From Nannocystis exedens (GTDB taxonomy: Bacteria; Myxococcota_A; Polyangia; Nannocystales; Nannocystaceae), in contig NZ_NETK01000002.1 of NCBI RefSeq assembly GCF_002343915.1, positions 310,001 to 374,000 of the forward strand: a stretch of DNA of 64,000 nucleotides, read 5' to 3'. The notes under the pieces are model-generated. The model was given only the letters and a program-made list of their open reading frames with translations. It was not told the origin of the DNA and made no database searches. The stretch's first letter is position 1, and every line of letters starts with the position of its first letter. The position numbers and the translations under genes are program-made. This document shows, piece by piece, positions 44,484-54,043 of this stretch.

Positions 44484-45803
44484 GTGCTGCGCCGCGTCGT
44501 CGAGCAGATCTTCGGGGTCGCGTTACGGATCTTCTTCCGCCGGATCGAGCTCGACGGGCTGTCCCGCGTGCCCGCCGAGGGCCCGGTGATGTTCGTGCTC
44601 AACCACCCCAACGCGCTGATCGACCCGGCCTTCCTGCTGTGCCTGTCGCCGCGGCCGGTGTCGTTCCTGGCCAAGGCGCCGCTGTTCAAGACACCTGTCC
44701 TCGGGGCCATCGTCCGCGCCTTCGACTCGATCCCCGTCTACCGCCGCCAGGACGAGGGCGGCGCGCGCGTCGACAACCAGGACACCTTCCGCCACGCGCG
44801 CGAGCTGCTGCTGCGCGGCCAGGCCGTCGCGATCTTCCCCGAGGGGACCTCGCACTCCGACCCCGACCTCAAGCCGATGAAGACCGGCGCGGCGCGCATT
44901 GCCTTGGGGACAGGTCTCGAAGACCTCACGATCATCCCGGCCGGCCTCTTCTACACCGCCAAGGCCCGGTTCCGCAGCGACGCGCTGGTCTACTTCGGCG
45001 CCCCGCTGAGCGTGCCGTACGCCCCGCTCGACGCGCGCGGCGAGCCGCCGCCGGGCGCGGTCGCGGCGCTGACCCGCGACATCGACGTGGCCCTGCGCGC
45101 CGTCACCTTGCACGGCGACGACCACGAGATCCTCTCGCTCGTCGAGCGCACCTCCGACATCTTCGCCGCCGCCAGCGAGGAGGCGTGGAGCGTCGCCGAG
45201 GCGTTCGAGCTGCGGCAGAAGCTGCTCTCCGGCCACGCCCGCCTGCGCGCCCGCGACCCCGCGCGCCTCGACGCGCTGGTCGCCCGCGTGCTCCGTTACG
45301 AGCGCGACCTCGCCGAGCTCGGCCTCGGCCCCGACCACCTCGCGCCCGACAACATCACCTTCGCCGCCAGCCTGCGCTACGCGCTGCGCAGCGTGTTCGC
45401 GCTCGGCATCGTGTTCCCGCTCGCGCTCGCCGGCACCGCGATCCACTACCTCGCGTACCGGGCCAGCGGCATGGTCGCCGCCCGCGTCGCCGGTCAGTAC
45501 GAGGACATGCTGGCCACCGGCAAGCTGCTCGCCGCCATGACCTTCTTCCCGCTCACGTGGCTGCTCGTCGGCCTCGGCGCCGGCTACGCCTGGGGCCTCG
45601 AGGCGGGGCTGGTCGCTGGCCTGTTGTTCGCGCCGACCGCCGGCTGGGCCGCGCTCTACTTCTGGGAGCGCTTCGCCACCGTGCGGGCCGCCGCGCACGG
45701 CCTCGGGCTGTTCCTCGTGCGCCGCAACCTGCTCGCGCACCTGAGCAGCGAACGCCGGGCCATCCGCGCCGAGATCCTCGCGCTCGCCGACATCGTCGCC
45801 TGA
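44484..45803 (+). CDS. PlsC-type lysophospholipid acyltransferase
   Basis: A 439-residue membrane acyltransferase. Acyltransferase block I NHPNALID (H41, D47), VPVYRRQDEGG-like block II (SIPVYRRQ), block III FPEGTSHSDP (EGT) and IIPAGL are all present. The C-terminal half has about 120 helical residues and three membrane helices (VFALGIVFPLALAGTAIHYL, LLAAMTFFPLTWLLVGLG, GLVAGLLFAPTAGWAALYF). It resembles glycerol-3-phosphate/1-acyl-G3P acyltransferases of long type. Conserved segments FKTPVLGAI and ALGTGLED are written with rare codons that create ACCTGTCC and GGACAGGTCT motifs. Confidence 0.92.
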   Translation: MLRRVVEQIFGVALRIFFRRIELDGLSRVPAEGPVMFVLNHPNALIDPAFLLCLSPRPVSFLAKAPLFKTPVLGAIVRAFDSIPVYRRQDEGGARVDNQDTFRHARELLLRGQAVAIFPEGTSHSDPDLKPMKTGAARIALGTGLEDLTIIPAGLFYTAKARFRSDALVYFGAPLSVPYAPLDARGEPPPGAVAALTRDIDVALRAVTLHGDDHEILSLVERTSDIFAAASEEAWSVAEAFELRQKLLSGHARLRARDPARLDALVARVLRYERDLAELGLGPDHLAPDNITFAASLRYALRSVFALGIVFPLALAGTAIHYLAYRASGMVAARVAGQYEDMLATGKLLAAMTFFPLTWLLVGLGAGYAWGLEAGLVAGLLFAPTAGWAALYFWERFATVRAAAHGLGLFLVRRNLLAHLSSERRAIRAEILALADIVA

Positions 45804-45970
45804 GCCGCCGCGGCGCATCGCCCTCCACCGGCCCCAGGTCCGGGCGCGAAGCTGGAGCGATGCCTGCCGGATTTGTCAGCGGAATTACAGAAAGAATTCT
45901 CTCTGCGCCGCCGGAGTGCGCCGTGCCCGCTGTGCCGCGCGATGCCGCGCTGAGCTATTAAGGCCCGGCT

Positions 45971-48724
45971 GTGAACGCTCCGCACCACTCGGCCGACACG
46001 CCGGTCATGCGCCAGTTCCTCGACATCAAGCGTCAGTTCCCCGACGCCATCGTGATGTTCCGGATGGGCGACTTCTACGAGATGTTCTTCGACGACGCGC
46101 TCACCGTCGGGCCCGTCCTCGAGATCGCCGTCACCACCCGCGACAAGGGCGAGGTCGAGAACCCGGTGCCGATGGCGGGCGTGCCGTACCACGCGATCGG
46201 CGGCTACCTGCGCACCCTGGTCGAGCGCGGCTTCAAGGTCGCGATCTGCGAGCAGATGGAGACCCCGGAGCAGGCCCGCCAGCGCAAGGGGCCCAACAAG
46301 ATCGTCCGCAGGGAGGTCGTCCGCGTCGTCACCCCGGGCGTGCTGGTCGACGAGGAGCACCTGCGCGGCGAGGAGCCCAACTACCTGGTCGCGCTGGTCC
46401 ACGACGCCGCCGGCACCTACGGCCTCGGCGTGCTCGACATCTCCTGCGGCGAGTTCTTCGTCATGACGTGCGAGGGCGCCGGCGCGGTGCGGGCCGCGCT
46501 GTCGCGCCTGGCGCCGCGCGAGATCGTGTGCGAGCCGGGGCTGCACCCGTGGCTCGGGCTCGAGCTCGGCCCGCTGTGTCCGCGGCTCGAGGGCCGCGAT
46601 CCGGCCGCCGTCGGCGCCGCGCAGCTGGCCCGGGTCAAGCGCCTGCGCGAGGAGAGCGGCGGCGAGTCGCTCGTGCCGGTCGAGGAGCGGGCCGCCGCGC
46701 TCGCGCTGGCCTACGCCGAGGACACCCAGCCCGGCCAGACCTTGCTGCTGCACCGCTTGCGGCGCCAGGCCTTCGAGGCCCACCTCGTGCTCGACGACGC
46801 CTCGCTGCGCAACCTCGAGGTGTTCCGCACGATCCGCGACGGCCAGCGCAAGGGCAGCCTCCTGTGGGCCGTCGACGCCACCCGCACCGCCATGGGCGCG
46901 CGCCTGCTGCGGGCCTGGCTCGGCGCCCCGCTGCGCGCGCTCGGGGCCATTCGCGAGCGCCACGACGCCGTCGAGGCGCTGCTCGCCGAGCCGCGCGTGC
47001 GCGGCGACCTGCAGGACCGCCTGCGGGACGTCCGCGACATCGCCCGCCTGGCCGCGCGCGCCCGCCTCGGCACCGTCAGCCCGCGCGAGCTGGCGGCGCT
47101 GCGTCAGTCGCTGGCGGCGCTGCCCGCGGTCGCCGAGCTGCTCGGCGAGCTGGCCCGCCGGCGCGCCCCGCTGCTGACCGAAGGACAGGTCCCCGGGGAC
47201 CTGTCCGATGGCGCAGGTCTCAAGGGCCAGGCCGACGCCGCGCGCCTGCCGGTCCTGCTCGACCTCGGCGAGGACCTGCTGCAGGACGTCCACGCCGCGC
47301 TGGTCCGCCTGCTGGTCGACGACCCGCCGGCGCACCAGCGCGACGGCGGCATGATCCGCGCCGGCGCCGACCCCGAGCTCGACCGCCAGCTCGGCCTGCG
47401 CGACGGCGGCCGCGAGGCGCTGGCCGCGATCGAGGCCCGCGAGCGCGAGCGCACCGGCATCGCCAACCTCCGCGTCCAGCACAACCGCGTGTTCGGCTAC
47501 TACATCGAGGTCCTCAAGACCCAGCTGTCGCGCGTGCCGGCCGAGTACGTGCGCAAGCAGACCACGGCCAACGCGGAGCGCTACGTCACCGCCGAGCTGG
47601 CCGAGCACGAGACCGCGGTGCTCGGCGCCGTCGCGGCCGCGCTCGAGCGCGAGCAGCAGCTCTTCACCGCCCTGCGCGAGCAGGTCTCGGCGGCCGGCGA
47701 CCGCCTGCTCGCCGTCGCCGAGGCGCTGGCCCGGCTCGACGTGCTCGCCGGCCTGGCCGAGATCGCCGAGGCGCACGCGTATGTCCGTCCGGACATGGTC
47801 GAAGAGCCAGTCCTCGACATCGAGGAGGGCCGCCACCCGGTCGTCGAGCGCATGCTCGACGCCGGCCGCTTCGTGCCCAACAACCTGGCGCTGCGCGCCT
47901 CGGCCACCGCGACGAGCGGGGCAGGGCGCCTCGTGCTGCTGACCGGCCCCAACATGGGCGGCAAGAGCACGGCGATGCGCATGGCGGCGCTGGTGGCGAT
48001 CCTGGCCCACGCCGGCTCCTTCGTGCCGGCGGTGCGCGCCCGCGTCGGCGTGGTCGACCGCGTGTTCACCCGCGTCGGCGCCGCCGACGACCTCGGCCGC
48101 GGCGAGTCGACCTTCATGGTCGAGATGCGCGAGGCCGCCCAAATTTTGAGCCAGGCGACCCCGCGCAGCCTGGTCTTGCTCGACGAGATCGGCCGCGGCA
48201 CCGCCACCTACGACGGCCTCGCGCTGGCGTGGGCGATCACCGAGTTCCTCCACGACCAGATCGGCTGTCGGGCCCTGTTCGCCACCCACTACCACGAGCT
48301 CACGCAGCTGCAGGCGCGCCTCGTCGGCCTGCGCAACGCCCACGTCACCGTCCACGAGGAGCGCGGCAGCATCGTCTTCCTCCACCGCGTCGAGCCCGGC
48401 CCGGCCGAGCGCAGCTACGGCATCCAGGTCGGCCGCCTCGCCGGCCTGCCGGCGTCGGTGCTCCGGCGGGCACAGAAGCTGCTCACGCGCCTGGAGCAGG
48501 CCCAGGGCGAGGCGCGGCCGATGCCGCAGCTCGACCTGTTCACGCCGCCCGCACCGGCCCCGCAGCCGGTCGACAGCGTCCCGCCGCCGCTGGCCGCGAT
48601 CCTGGCCGATCTGCGCGCCCTGCACCCCGACGAGCTCAGCCCGCGCCACGCCCACGAGGCCCTGCGCCGGCTCCACGAGCGCCTGGTCGCGGTCGAGGGC
48701 GGCCACGCGGAACATGTTCTTTGA
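45971..48724 (+). CDS. mutS: DNA mismatch repair protein MutS
   Basis: A 917-residue mismatch-binding ATPase. The N-terminal mismatch motif GDFYEMF (F35-x-E37 type), connector and core domains, Walker A GPNMGGKST (about 659-667), LGRGESTFMVEM and Walker B LLDEIGRGTATYDG are all intact, with the C-terminal HTH/dimerisation region. At nt 47180-47240 there is a non-conserved insertion (TEGQVPGDLSDGAGLKGQA). It is encoded by a perfect 24-bp palindrome of the dispersed GGACAGGTCC family, so the repair gene itself carries the element. GTG 45971 is the start; a TATTAA sequence lies about 9 nt upstream. Confidence 0.97.
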   Translation: MNAPHHSADTPVMRQFLDIKRQFPDAIVMFRMGDFYEMFFDDALTVGPVLEIAVTTRDKGEVENPVPMAGVPYHAIGGYLRTLVERGFKVAICEQMETPEQARQRKGPNKIVRREVVRVVTPGVLVDEEHLRGEEPNYLVALVHDAAGTYGLGVLDISCGEFFVMTCEGAGAVRAALSRLAPREIVCEPGLHPWLGLELGPLCPRLEGRDPAAVGAAQLARVKRLREESGGESLVPVEERAAALALAYAEDTQPGQTLLLHRLRRQAFEAHLVLDDASLRNLEVFRTIRDGQRKGSLLWAVDATRTAMGARLLRAWLGAPLRALGAIRERHDAVEALLAEPRVRGDLQDRLRDVRDIARLAARARLGTVSPRELAALRQSLAALPAVAELLGELARRRAPLLTEGQVPGDLSDGAGLKGQADAARLPVLLDLGEDLLQDVHAALVRLLVDDPPAHQRDGGMIRAGADPELDRQLGLRDGGREALAAIEARERERTGIANLRVQHNRVFGYYIEVLKTQLSRVPAEYVRKQTTANAERYVTAELAEHETAVLGAVAAALEREQQLFTALREQVSAAGDRLLAVAEALARLDVLAGLAEIAEAHAYVRPDMVEEPVLDIEEGRHPVVERMLDAGRFVPNNLALRASATATSGAGRLVLLTGPNMGGKSTAMRMAALVAILAHAGSFVPAVRARVGVVDRVFTRVGAADDLGRGESTFMVEMREAAQILSQATPRSLVLLDEIGRGTATYDGLALAWAITEFLHDQIGCRALFATHYHELTQLQARLVGLRNAHVTVHEERGSIVFLHRVEPGPAERSYGIQVGRLAGLPASVLRRAQKLLTRLEQAQGEARPMPQLDLFTPPAPAPQPVDSVPPPLAAILADLRALHPDELSPRHAHEALRRLHERLVAVEGGHAEHVL
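47183..47206. repeat. Perfect 24-bp palindrome inside mutS
   Basis: GGACAGGTCC (47183-47192), CCGG, then GGACCTGTCC (47197-47206) is an exact palindrome and the most symmetric member of the dispersed 14-bp-phased family. A second site, ATGTCC-GTCC-GGACATGG, lies in the same gene at about 47790. Confidence 0.95.
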
Positions 48725-48799
48725 GCCATGTTTGAACGCGCAGCATCATCCGCATTCGAGGACTCAACGCGCGCGCCCGTCCGGGGCAAGCTCGCCCGT

Positions 48800-49783
48800 A
48801 TGCCTCGCGCGCGCCTCCGCCTGAGCGTCCTCGCCCTCGCGGCCACCTCGCTCGCTTGCCCCGCGCTGGTCCCCGACCAGGACACGAGCAGCGACAGCGA
48901 CACCGGCGGCGCCGACACCTCGACCTCGGAGCCGGCGCCGCCGGACCTCCCGCCACCTGGCCCCGAGGACATCGTCGTCGCCACCTTCAACGTCCACCTG
49001 TTCTTCGACACGGTGTGCGACAGCGGCCAGTGCGGCGGCGGGGCCTTCGAGGAGGCCTACTCGCAGGCCGAGTTCGACTACCGCGCCGACCAGATCGCCG
49101 ACGCGATCGACGCGCTGCAGGCCGACGTCGTGCTGCTGCAGGAGGTCGAGAGCCAGACGTGCCTCGACGCGCTGAAGGAGCGCCTGCCGCAGTTCCAGAC
49201 CGCCTACCTCGGCGAGACCGGCTTCGTCTCGTCGATCGACACCGCGATCCTGTCGACCTTGCCGCTGATCGAGATCCGCAGCCACGGCAAGTTCCCGATC
49301 CCGCTGCCCGACGGCGGCTCGACCCACTTCGCCCGCGACTACCTCGAGGCCCACCTCGACGCCGGCGGTCGGCGGCTCATCGCCTTCGTCGCCCACTTCA
49401 AGTCGAAGAACGACGACGACCCCGAGCGCCGCCTCGCCGAGGCGACCGCGGCGCGCGAGCTGATCGACCTGGCCGTCGACAACTACCCCGACGCGCTCGT
49501 GCTCATGGGTGGCGACCTCAACGACGTGCCGGAGTCGGAGCCCCTGCAGGCGATCGAGGCCGGCGGCGGTGCGGCTCGCGTCGCCGCGGAGCTCGGCGAC
49601 GACGACTGGACCTACGTGTTCGACGGCGAGACGCGCGCCCTCGACCACCTCTACCTGTCGACCCGCAGCGGCGGCGGCAGCTTCGTCCAGGGCACCGCCC
49701 GCGTCCTGCGCGACGCCGGCACCGACGGCTGGGGCGGCTCGGACCACGCTGCCGTGCGCGGCACCTTCCGCGTCGGCGGCTGA
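48800..49783 (+). CDS. Endonuclease/exonuclease/phosphatase-family lipoprotein
   Basis: A 327-residue lipoprotein (signal LRLSVLALAATSLAC) with an Asp/Ser/Thr linker and an EEP-fold domain. It shows VATFNVHLFFD (Asn), LLQEVESQ (Glu, metal), FVAHFKSKND (His), GGDLNDVPES (Asp/Asn) and GSDHAAVRG (catalytic Asp-His). All motifs of the fold are intact, so it is a secreted or surface phosphodiesterase, nuclease or phosphatase. ATG 48800 gives a clean lipoprotein signal. The stretch 48705-48745 upstream holds a GAACATGTTC-TTTG-AGCCATGTTT-GAAC repeat overlapping the mutS stop. Confidence 0.92.
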   Translation: MPRARLRLSVLALAATSLACPALVPDQDTSSDSDTGGADTSTSEPAPPDLPPPGPEDIVVATFNVHLFFDTVCDSGQCGGGAFEEAYSQAEFDYRADQIADAIDALQADVVLLQEVESQTCLDALKERLPQFQTAYLGETGFVSSIDTAILSTLPLIEIRSHGKFPIPLPDGGSTHFARDYLEAHLDAGGRRLIAFVAHFKSKNDDDPERRLAEATAARELIDLAVDNYPDALVLMGGDLNDVPESEPLQAIEAGGGAARVAAELGDDDWTYVFDGETRALDHLYLSTRSGGGSFVQGTARVLRDAGTDGWGGSDHAAVRGTFRVGG

Positions 49784-49931
49784 CGAGCAGGCGCTCGCCG
49801 CCCGTCGTCGAGAGCGCGAGCGCGGCGGGCCAGGTGACCGGTGAGGGACGGGCGCAGGGCAGGGACTCGCGGCGCGTCGAGGCCCGGCAGCGAGCGTGCG
49901 CATCTGTGATACGGTGAGGCCCGCTCCCGGC

Positions 49932-51608
49932 ATGCGCTCCTGGCCGATCCTCCCGCTGCTGTGCGCCCTCGCGCTGCCCGCCGCGTGCGCGCGCGAGGAG
50001 TTCGCGCCGCAGCGCGCCGTGGTGTGCGAGGGCGCGGTCGACGTCCCCGATCCGGCCCTGCGCGCGCTGCTGCTCGACATCCTCGCCGACCCCGAGTCGC
50101 ACGACGACGACAGCACCACCGGCGAGCCGGTGCTCACGGCCGAGTCCATGGCCACGCTCACCGGCTTGCAAGCCGCGGAGCTCGGGATCGCCGACCTGCA
50201 GGGCCTCGAGTGCGCCGTCAACCTCCGCACCCTCGGCCTCGCGCGCAACGACATCGTCGACATCCGCCCGCTGACCTGGCTCACCGAGCTGCGCGAGGTC
50301 GAGCTGTCGGAGAACCCGATCGTCCGCCACGATTCGCTGGCCCGCCTCGTCAAGCTCGAGAAGCTGGTCCTCGGCGGCACCGGCGTGAAGTCGATCGACT
50401 TTGTCGCCGGCCTGACCGCGCTACGCCACCTCGACGTCGCCCGCGGCGAGATCGACGACCTCGGCCCGCTCGCCGGCCTCGTCGCGCTCGAGTCGCTCGT
50501 CCTGTCCGACAACAAGATCGCCGACCTCGGCCCGCTCGCCGGCCTCCACGAGCTGTTCGCCCTGTCGCTCCCCGGCAACGCGGTCGCCGACATCGGCCCG
50601 CTCGCCGACCTCGAGCGGCTCGAGTACCTCGACCTCGACGAGAACGCGATCGCGTCGCTCGCGCCGCTGGCCGGCCTCGCGCGCCTGCGCCGCCTCGAGG
50701 CCAACGCCAACGCCATCCGTGACACCCGCGGCCTGGCCGGCAAGCCCGACCTCGTCGAACTCGGGCTCGAGAAGAACCGGATCGCCGCGCTCGCCGATCT
50801 CACCGGCCTCACCGGCCTCGTCACCCTCGACCTCGACGAGAACCTGCTCACCAGCCTCGACGGCCTCGAGGTGCTGACCCAGCTGCGCACGCTGACCGCC
50901 CGGATCAACGACATCACCGACATCGGCGCCGTCGCCGGCCTGGCCGACCTGCGGCGCCTCGATCTGCGCGACAACCCCGGCCTCGTCGACCTCGGGCCGG
51001 TGGCCGGCCTGCAGTACCTCGACTACCTCGGCCTCGGCGGGCAGGGCGTCGCCCCGGACCTCGCGCCGCTGACCGGCCTCCCGCTGCTGCGCCAGCTCGA
51101 CCTCATCGATGGCGCCACCACCGACTACGCCGTCGTCACCAGCTTGCCCGCGCTCCGGGTCCTCCGCCTGCTCAACGCACCGCTCGACGTCGCCGACCTC
51201 ACCGCGATCGCCGGCGCCACCGCGCTCACCACCCTCGACATCTCCGGCGCCCCGGTGACCGACCTCGGCCCGCTCGCGCCGCTCACCGCCCTGGTCGACT
51301 TCTCCGCCAGCGGCACCCGGATCACCGGCCTGGGCCCCGTCACCGACTGGCTCGAGCTCGACATCCTCCGCGTCGCCCGCACCCCGCTGCAGAGCCTCGC
51401 CGGCATCGAGACGGTGCTCGGCGTCGACCAGATCGACATCAGCGACACCGAGGTCGACGACATCGGCGCGCTGCTCGGGATCAAGGCGTTCCGCAAGAAC
51501 GACCGGCTCGACGCCCGCGGTTCCCGGCTCGACGACGGCGACTGCGACGACATCCGCGCCCTCCGCGAGCGCGGCGCGACCGTCCTCGCCGACCCGCCGT
51601 GCGAGTGA
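49932..51608 (+). CDS. Leucine-rich-repeat lipoprotein (internalin/SDS22-type)
   Basis: A 558-residue lipoprotein (signal WPILPLLCALALPAAC) followed by about 18-20 leucine-rich repeats of 21-22 residues of the L..L..L.L..N.I.D...L..L type. Examples are NLRTLGLARNDIVDIRPLTW and LEYLDLDENAIASLAPLAGL. The fold is a curved solenoid for protein binding, displayed outside the cytoplasm. There is no LPXTG or membrane helix besides the lipid anchor. The ATG follows a GATACGGT -10-like sequence by about 15 nt. The partner is unknown; such proteins often mediate contact with other cells or polymers. Confidence 0.93.
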   Translation: MRSWPILPLLCALALPAACAREEFAPQRAVVCEGAVDVPDPALRALLLDILADPESHDDDSTTGEPVLTAESMATLTGLQAAELGIADLQGLECAVNLRTLGLARNDIVDIRPLTWLTELREVELSENPIVRHDSLARLVKLEKLVLGGTGVKSIDFVAGLTALRHLDVARGEIDDLGPLAGLVALESLVLSDNKIADLGPLAGLHELFALSLPGNAVADIGPLADLERLEYLDLDENAIASLAPLAGLARLRRLEANANAIRDTRGLAGKPDLVELGLEKNRIAALADLTGLTGLVTLDLDENLLTSLDGLEVLTQLRTLTARINDITDIGAVAGLADLRRLDLRDNPGLVDLGPVAGLQYLDYLGLGGQGVAPDLAPLTGLPLLRQLDLIDGATTDYAVVTSLPALRVLRLLNAPLDVADLTAIAGATALTTLDISGAPVTDLGPLAPLTALVDFSASGTRITGLGPVTDWLELDILRVARTPLQSLAGIETVLGVDQIDISDTEVDDIGALLGIKAFRKNDRLDARGSRLDDGDCDDIRALRERGATVLADPPCE

Positions 51609-51666
51609 GGGTAGGGCCCCGCGACGCAAATTTCGTGACCCGGCGGCCTCGCGCTACACCTTCGGC

Positions 51667-52659
51667 ATGCGCGACGCGGTCGAGCGCTTCCTCGAGCACC
51701 TCCGGGACGAGCGGCGGCTGTCGCCGCACACGCTCCGCGCCTACCGCGGCGACCTGCTCGACTTCATCGACCGCTTCGAGGCTCGCCGCGGGCGGTCGCC
51801 CGAGCTCGCCGATCTCGCGGTGCGCGAGGTCCGGGCCGACCTCGCCGAGCGCTTCGGCGAACAGGCGGCCAGCACCTCCGCGCGCAAGCTGTCGACCCTG
51901 CGCAGCTTCGGCGAGTTCCTGCGCCGGCGCGGCGAGCTGCCGGACAACGAGGCCGCGCTGGTGCGCCGGCCCAAGCTGCCGCAGCGGCTGCCGGTCGCGC
52001 TCCCGGTCGAGGACCTCACCGACATCATCGACGGCCCCGGCCACGCCGACGGCGCGCTCGGTTTGCGCGACCGCGCGATCCTCGAGGTCCTCTACGGCGC
52101 CGGTCTGCGCGTCGGCGAGTGCGTCGCCCTCGATCTCGATCACCTGCGCTGGGACGGCGACGCGCTGACGCTGCGGGTCGTCGGCGGCAAGGGCAACAAG
52201 GACCGCGAGGTCCCGCTGGGGGCGCCCGGCGCCGCCGCGGTGCGGGCCTGGCTCGGCGTCCGCGCGCAGCTGCTCCCGCCCGCCCAGCGCATGTCCGAAA
52301 GTACAGGTACGAAGCGGGCCGCGGCGAAGGGCGAGCGGGCGCTGTTCCTCGGCCGCCGCGGCCAGCGGATCGGCGACCGCAGCGTGCGCGCGCTGGTCTA
52401 CCGCCGCTGCGAGGCCACCGGCGCGCGCGCCCGCGTCGGCCCGCACGGCCTGCGCCACAGCTTCGCCACCCATCTGCTGGAAGGCGGCTGCGACCTGCGC
52501 AGCATCCAGGCCATGCTCGGCCACGCCAGCCTCAGCACCACGCAGCGCTACACCCACCTCGACCTCGGGCGGATCGTCGACGTCTACGAGCGGGCGCACC
52601 CGCGGGCCAGGGCGACCGCACCCGCGCCCGCGGAGGCTCGCCCCCGTCGCCGCGCCTGA
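51667..52659 (+). CDS. xerC: Tyrosine recombinase XerC
   Basis: A 330-residue site-specific recombinase of Xer type for chromosome dimer resolution. The N-terminal SAM-like core-binding domain is followed by the catalytic domain: Arg148 in GAGLRVGE, Lys of GKGNKDRE, H260-GLR-H (HxxR), GHASLSTTQRYTH with His286 and nucleophile Tyr295. An insertion (QRMSESTGTKRAAAKGE, about 208-223) not expected in XerC is encoded by CATGTCC-GAAA-GTACAGGTAC, a copy of the dispersed element. The C-terminal Arg/Ala/Pro tail is non-conserved. TACACC lies 6 nt before ATG 51667. Confidence 0.94.
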   Translation: MRDAVERFLEHLRDERRLSPHTLRAYRGDLLDFIDRFEARRGRSPELADLAVREVRADLAERFGEQAASTSARKLSTLRSFGEFLRRRGELPDNEAALVRRPKLPQRLPVALPVEDLTDIIDGPGHADGALGLRDRAILEVLYGAGLRVGECVALDLDHLRWDGDALTLRVVGGKGNKDREVPLGAPGAAAVRAWLGVRAQLLPPAQRMSESTGTKRAAAKGERALFLGRRGQRIGDRSVRALVYRRCEATGARARVGPHGLRHSFATHLLEGGCDLRSIQAMLGHASLSTTQRYTHLDLGRIVDVYERAHPRARATAPAPAEARPRRRA

Positions 52660-52665
52660 GCGGTA

Positions 52666-52735
52666 CGACATGTCCTTTCAGGCATGCTCGAAAGCACATG
52701 TTTGTTAGGGCATGCCCGAGGGAACAACTCTCGGG
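52666..52735. repeat. Five-unit 14-bp-phased array between convergent xerC and the M23 gene
   Basis: CGACATGTCC (52666), AGGCATGCTC (52680), GCACATGTTT (52694), GGGCATGCCC (52708) and GAACAACTCT (52722), with 4-bp spacers TTTC, GAAA, GTTA, GAGG. It fills the 82-bp gap between two convergent stop codons. Confidence 0.9.
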
Positions 52736-52741
52736 GCGCCG

Positions 52742-53854
52742 CTACAGCGCCGCGTCGATCAGCACCTCGGCCGAGCCGCGCTGCTTGCGTTCGAGGCGGT
52801 CGGTGGCGGTGCGGCGCACGCGGTCGCTGCGGACCGGCATCTTGCGCTCGTACCAGGCGCCGTCGATGTACACGTCGACGAACGGGGCGGGCAGGCCGAG
52901 CTCGCCCTGGGGCGAGTTCGCCTTCGTCGCCACGTGGAAGTGGATGTGGGGCCCGCTGCTGTGGCCCGAGTTGCCGACCTTGCCGAGCTCCTGGCCGAGC
53001 TCGACCTTGTCACCGACCTTCACGGTCACGGTGCCCGGGATCATGTGCCACAGCGACGACGCCTCGCCGAACCCGTGGTCGATGACGACGCCGTTGCCGC
53101 CGCCCTCGCCGGTGGTGCCGGGGCGGTTCTCGGGCACGTCGTTGACCGCGCGGATCACCGTCCCCGAGGCCGGCGCCAGCACCGGGTAGCCGTAGCAGTA
53201 CGAGTCCTTGTTGCCGCTGCCGCCGACCGGCTTGCTGCGGCCGCCCTTCATCACGACCATGTCGTAGGCGAAGCGCTGGCCGCGGTGGTTGTGGTGGTAG
53301 TTCGTCATCCGGCGCGGGCCGCCGTGCACGATCGTCCACTCGCCGGTGCTCACGAAGTGCAGGCGCGTCACCGTCGCGTAGCGGCGGGCCGGGCCGGCGA
53401 TCTGCTCGAACGCCAGGTGCTCGCGGACCAGCAGGCGGTCGAGCGCGCGGTCCGGCGTGACGGCGAACTGGAACAGCACCAGCCGGACCTTGCGGTCGGG
53501 CGCGCCGGCCTTGCCGCGCGCGTAGACCACGAGCCCCGAGTACCAGGTCAGGTCGCCCTCCTTGTGCACCTTCTCTTCGAGGATCCCGATCGGCTGGCCG
53601 TAGCGGGTGCGCAGGCGTTCGCCGGTGGCCGCCAGCTCGGGCGGACGGACTACCGACTTGAGGCTGGGGGACATCCACGCGTGCAGCTCCGACACGCGGC
53701 CCAGGAGCAGCCCGTTGATCAGGCGATCGGCCTCCGGCATCAGCTCCGACGTCGGCTTCAGCGACGCCTGGTTGGGCGCGCGCAAGTCCTTCGGCTTGCA
53801 GCCGAGCCCGGCGGCCAGCGACAGCGCGACGACGAGGACCCGCAGGGGGTGCAT
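52742..53854 (-). CDS. M23 (LytM) peptidase lipoprotein
   Basis: A 370-residue lipoprotein (signal VALSLAAGLGC, Cys19) with a helical N-terminal domain, possibly a sensor or adaptor region (roughly 25-190), and a C-terminal LytM/M23 zinc peptidase domain. The metal site is visible: HNHRGQRFAYDMV (His, Asp) and SGPHIHFHVA (HxH), with GNGVVIDHG and GNSGHSSG around it. It probably cleaves peptidoglycan cross-links or activates amidases at the outer membrane. All zinc ligands appear to be retained. It is convergent with xerC. Confidence 0.92.
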   Translation of the reverse strand: MHPLRVLVVALSLAAGLGCKPKDLRAPNQASLKPTSELMPEADRLINGLLLGRVSELHAWMSPSLKSVVRPPELAATGERLRTRYGQPIGILEEKVHKEGDLTWYSGLVVYARGKAGAPDRKVRLVLFQFAVTPDRALDRLLVREHLAFEQIAGPARRYATVTRLHFVSTGEWTIVHGGPRRMTNYHHNHRGQRFAYDMVVMKGGRSKPVGGSGNKDSYCYGYPVLAPASGTVIRAVNDVPENRPGTTGEGGGNGVVIDHGFGEASSLWHMIPGTVTVKVGDKVELGQELGKVGNSGHSSGPHIHFHVATKANSPQGELGLPAPFVDVYIDGAWYERKMPVRSDRVRRTATDRLERKQRGSAEVLIDAAL

Positions 53855-54043
53855 GCCGGCGTCATCCTAGCTGTTCTCTCGCGGCCTTCACCGGGCGTCC
53901 GCGCTCGTTCGCCGGCTCGCCGCGGCCCCTGGCGGCGCCGCCAAGGCCGGGAGCGAGCGCCGCCCGGGTGCGCGATTTTGTGACGATTTTCACCTCGGTC
54001 GGCGCGCGAACGCGAGCCTCCTGGGGGTACGCTCGTTTTCGCC

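Noticed and set aside
45656..48715. 1019-codon minus-strand frame opposite mutS
   Set aside because: Shadow of mutS; no motif, and mutS has complete Walker and mismatch motifs.
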